Positions 7,545 through 8,034 of a stretch of 8,034 nucleotides of DNA are shown piece by piece. Position numbers and translations under genes: made by a program. The stretch comes from Bordetella parapertussis (GTDB lineage: Bacteria > Pseudomonadota > Gammaproteobacteria > Burkholderiales > Burkholderiaceae_C): positions 1-8,034 of the forward strand of contig CALQBT020000103.1 in assembly GCA_943328885.2 (NCBI GenBank), in the 5' to 3' direction. The first letter of the stretch is position 1. The number at the start of each line of letters is the position of its first letter. The notes under the pieces are model-generated. The model made no database searches and had not been told where the DNA came from. It saw only the letters and a list, made by a program, of their open reading frames with translations.

Positions 7545-7664
7545 GTCCGCGGCCGGGTCTCCAAGGATCTGGTGATGGCGCAGCGGCTGAAGCCGTGGGT
7601 CGATCTCACCGAACGCGACATTTTTTCCAGCCCGCCGCAAGACGTGAGCTGGATTTACGACTGA
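7530..7664 (+). CDS. Hypothetical small protein (44 aa, or 29 aa from 7575)
   Basis: I do not recognise this product. Reading from the ATG at 7530 gives 44 residues: a basic first third (MSQAAVRGRVSK), then MAQRLKPWVDLTERDIF, and the ending SSPPQDVSWIYD. There is no signal peptide or membrane segment. About four fifths of its codons end in G or C, as in the flanking genes, whereas the bases just upstream in the same frame do not, which supports real coding. The start is uncertain. The ATG at 7530 sits in the loop of a hairpin with no proper ribosome binding site, while AAGGA at 7563-7567 is 7 bases before an in-frame ATG at 7575, which would give 29 residues. It ends 66 bases before scpB. It could be an undescribed small protein, a leader peptide, or the remnant of a longer gene. 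Confidence 0.4.
   Translation: MSQAAVRGRVSKDLVMAQRLKPWVDLTERDIFSSPPQDVSWIYD
7563..7567 (+). promoter_or_regulatory. Candidate ribosome binding site inside the small frame
   Basis: AAGGA is placed 7 bases before the ATG at 7575 (4 before a GTG at 7572). It is the best ribosome binding site in the rluD-scpB interval and favours the 29-residue product. Confidence 0.4.
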
Positions 7665-7715
7665 AGTCAGTCCACTTGATGCGATGCACCAGCGCTGTTG
7701 TCCTGCAACGGCTCA

Positions 7716-7733
7716 TGTGAACAGGGGTTCATG
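7716..7733 (+). promoter_or_regulatory. scpB ribosome binding site in a hairpin loop
   Basis: TGAAC (7718-7722) pairs with GTTCA (7727-7731), and two G-U pairs extend the stem to 7716/7733. The four-base loop AGGG (7723-7726) is most of the AGGGG ribosome binding site, and the scpB ATG (7731-7733) lies in the right arm. The stem is short and mostly A-U, so any effect on translation would be mild. Confidence 0.35.
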
Positions 7734-8034
7734 AACACTCAAGAGGCTAAGCGCGTCCTGGAGACTGCGTTGATCTGCGCCCAGCAGCCTTTGCCGCTGC
7801 GTGAGATGCGAGATCTGTTTGATGCGCAGATCGGGCCCGACACCTTGCGCGCGCTGCTGGATGAACTGGTACGGGATTGGCAGCATCGAGGTGTCGAGCT
7901 GGTCGCTTTGGCCACCGGCTGGCGCTTTCAAAGTCGCCCAGAAATGCGCCAATTTCTGGACCGTTTGCATCCCGAGAAGCCACCACGCTACTCACGCGCC
8001 ACGATGGAAACTCTTGCCATCGTTGCCTATCGAC
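7731..8034 (+). CDS. scpB: SMC-Scp complex subunit ScpB (partial, runs off the window)
   Basis: ScpB binds the kleisin ScpA, which bridges the SMC ATPase heads, and the complex compacts and segregates newly replicated DNA. The first 101 residues are in the window: [20 protein letters not shown], where the family begins its first winged-helix domain (x-x-(V/I)-L-E-x-x-L-x-x-x-x-x-P-L), then [20 protein letters not shown], the G-W-R-F strand, and [18 protein letters not shown], the most conserved ScpB phrase, which enters the second winged helix. The remaining C-terminal half lies beyond the edge. AGGGG precedes the ATG by 3 bases. No scpA is next to it on the left; in many Burkholderiales scpA lies elsewhere and rluB follows scpB. 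Confidence 0.93.
   Translation, partial: MNTQEAKRVLETALICAQQPLPLREMRDLFDAQIGPDTLRALLDELVRDWQHRGVELVALATGWRFQSRPEMRQFLDRLHPEKPPRYSRATMETLAIVAYR

Noticed and set aside
7588..7626. Rho-independent terminator ending in the six T's at 7621-7626
   Set aside because: The nearest stem (7595-7599 with 7605-7609) is short, includes a G-U pair and ends 11 bases before the T-run; the T's fit Ile-Phe codons of the small frame.
7446..7640. Minus-strand 64-codon frame between rluD and scpB
   Set aside because: It mirrors the plus-strand small frame, which has the better codon pattern and a ribosome binding site; no family resemblance.

Overview
The window reads as an ordinary, GC-rich housekeeping stretch of a bacterial chromosome, most likely a betaproteobacterium of the order Burkholderiales (Leptothrix/Rubrivivax-like). 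That placement is an inference. It rests on strong G/C preference at third codon positions, on protein wording typical of that group (a [14 protein letters not shown] stretch in the E3 enzyme, an AFG1-type ZapE directly behind it), and on the divergent bamD/rluD pair. I see no transposon, phage gene, CRISPR array, toxin-antitoxin pair, tRNA or rRNA.

Left part (1-3019, all plus strand): a small membrane protein with an N-terminal SHOCT-like segment and a C-terminal PspC domain (43-363), dihydrolipoyl dehydrogenase (lpdA, 401-1828), a GC-rich hairpin without a T-tract, and the AFG1/ZapE-type ATPase (1922-3019, TTG start). In this lineage lpdA usually closes the 2-oxoglutarate dehydrogenase cluster; sucA/odhB would lie to the left but are not in the window.

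Middle part (3020-5516, plus strand): a non-coding gap of about 170 bases, a short coiled-coil YdcH/DUF465-type protein (3194-3415), and a DinG/YoaA-type superfamily 2 helicase with four iron-sulfur cysteines (3507-5516). This gene ends tail-to-tail with bamD, only 4 bases apart.

Right part (5517-8034): bamD on the minus strand (5521-6327) encodes the outer-membrane assembly lipoprotein. It is divergent from rluD (6443-7405), the 23S rRNA pseudouridine synthase, across a 115-base shared upstream region. The usual rluD neighbour pgeF/yfiH is not next. Instead a 325-base interval (7406-7730) holds a promoter-like sequence, a strong hairpin, and a small coding-like frame of 44 codons (or 29 from a better-placed ribosome binding site). 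It leads into scpB (7731 to the window edge), the kleisin-associated subunit of the SMC condensin complex.

The genes serve separate core functions: central metabolism, cell division, DNA repair, envelope assembly, ribosome maturation and chromosome segregation. The only part known families do not explain is 7406-7730, and that is where a second look is most worthwhile. I did not find a convincing new multi-gene system.
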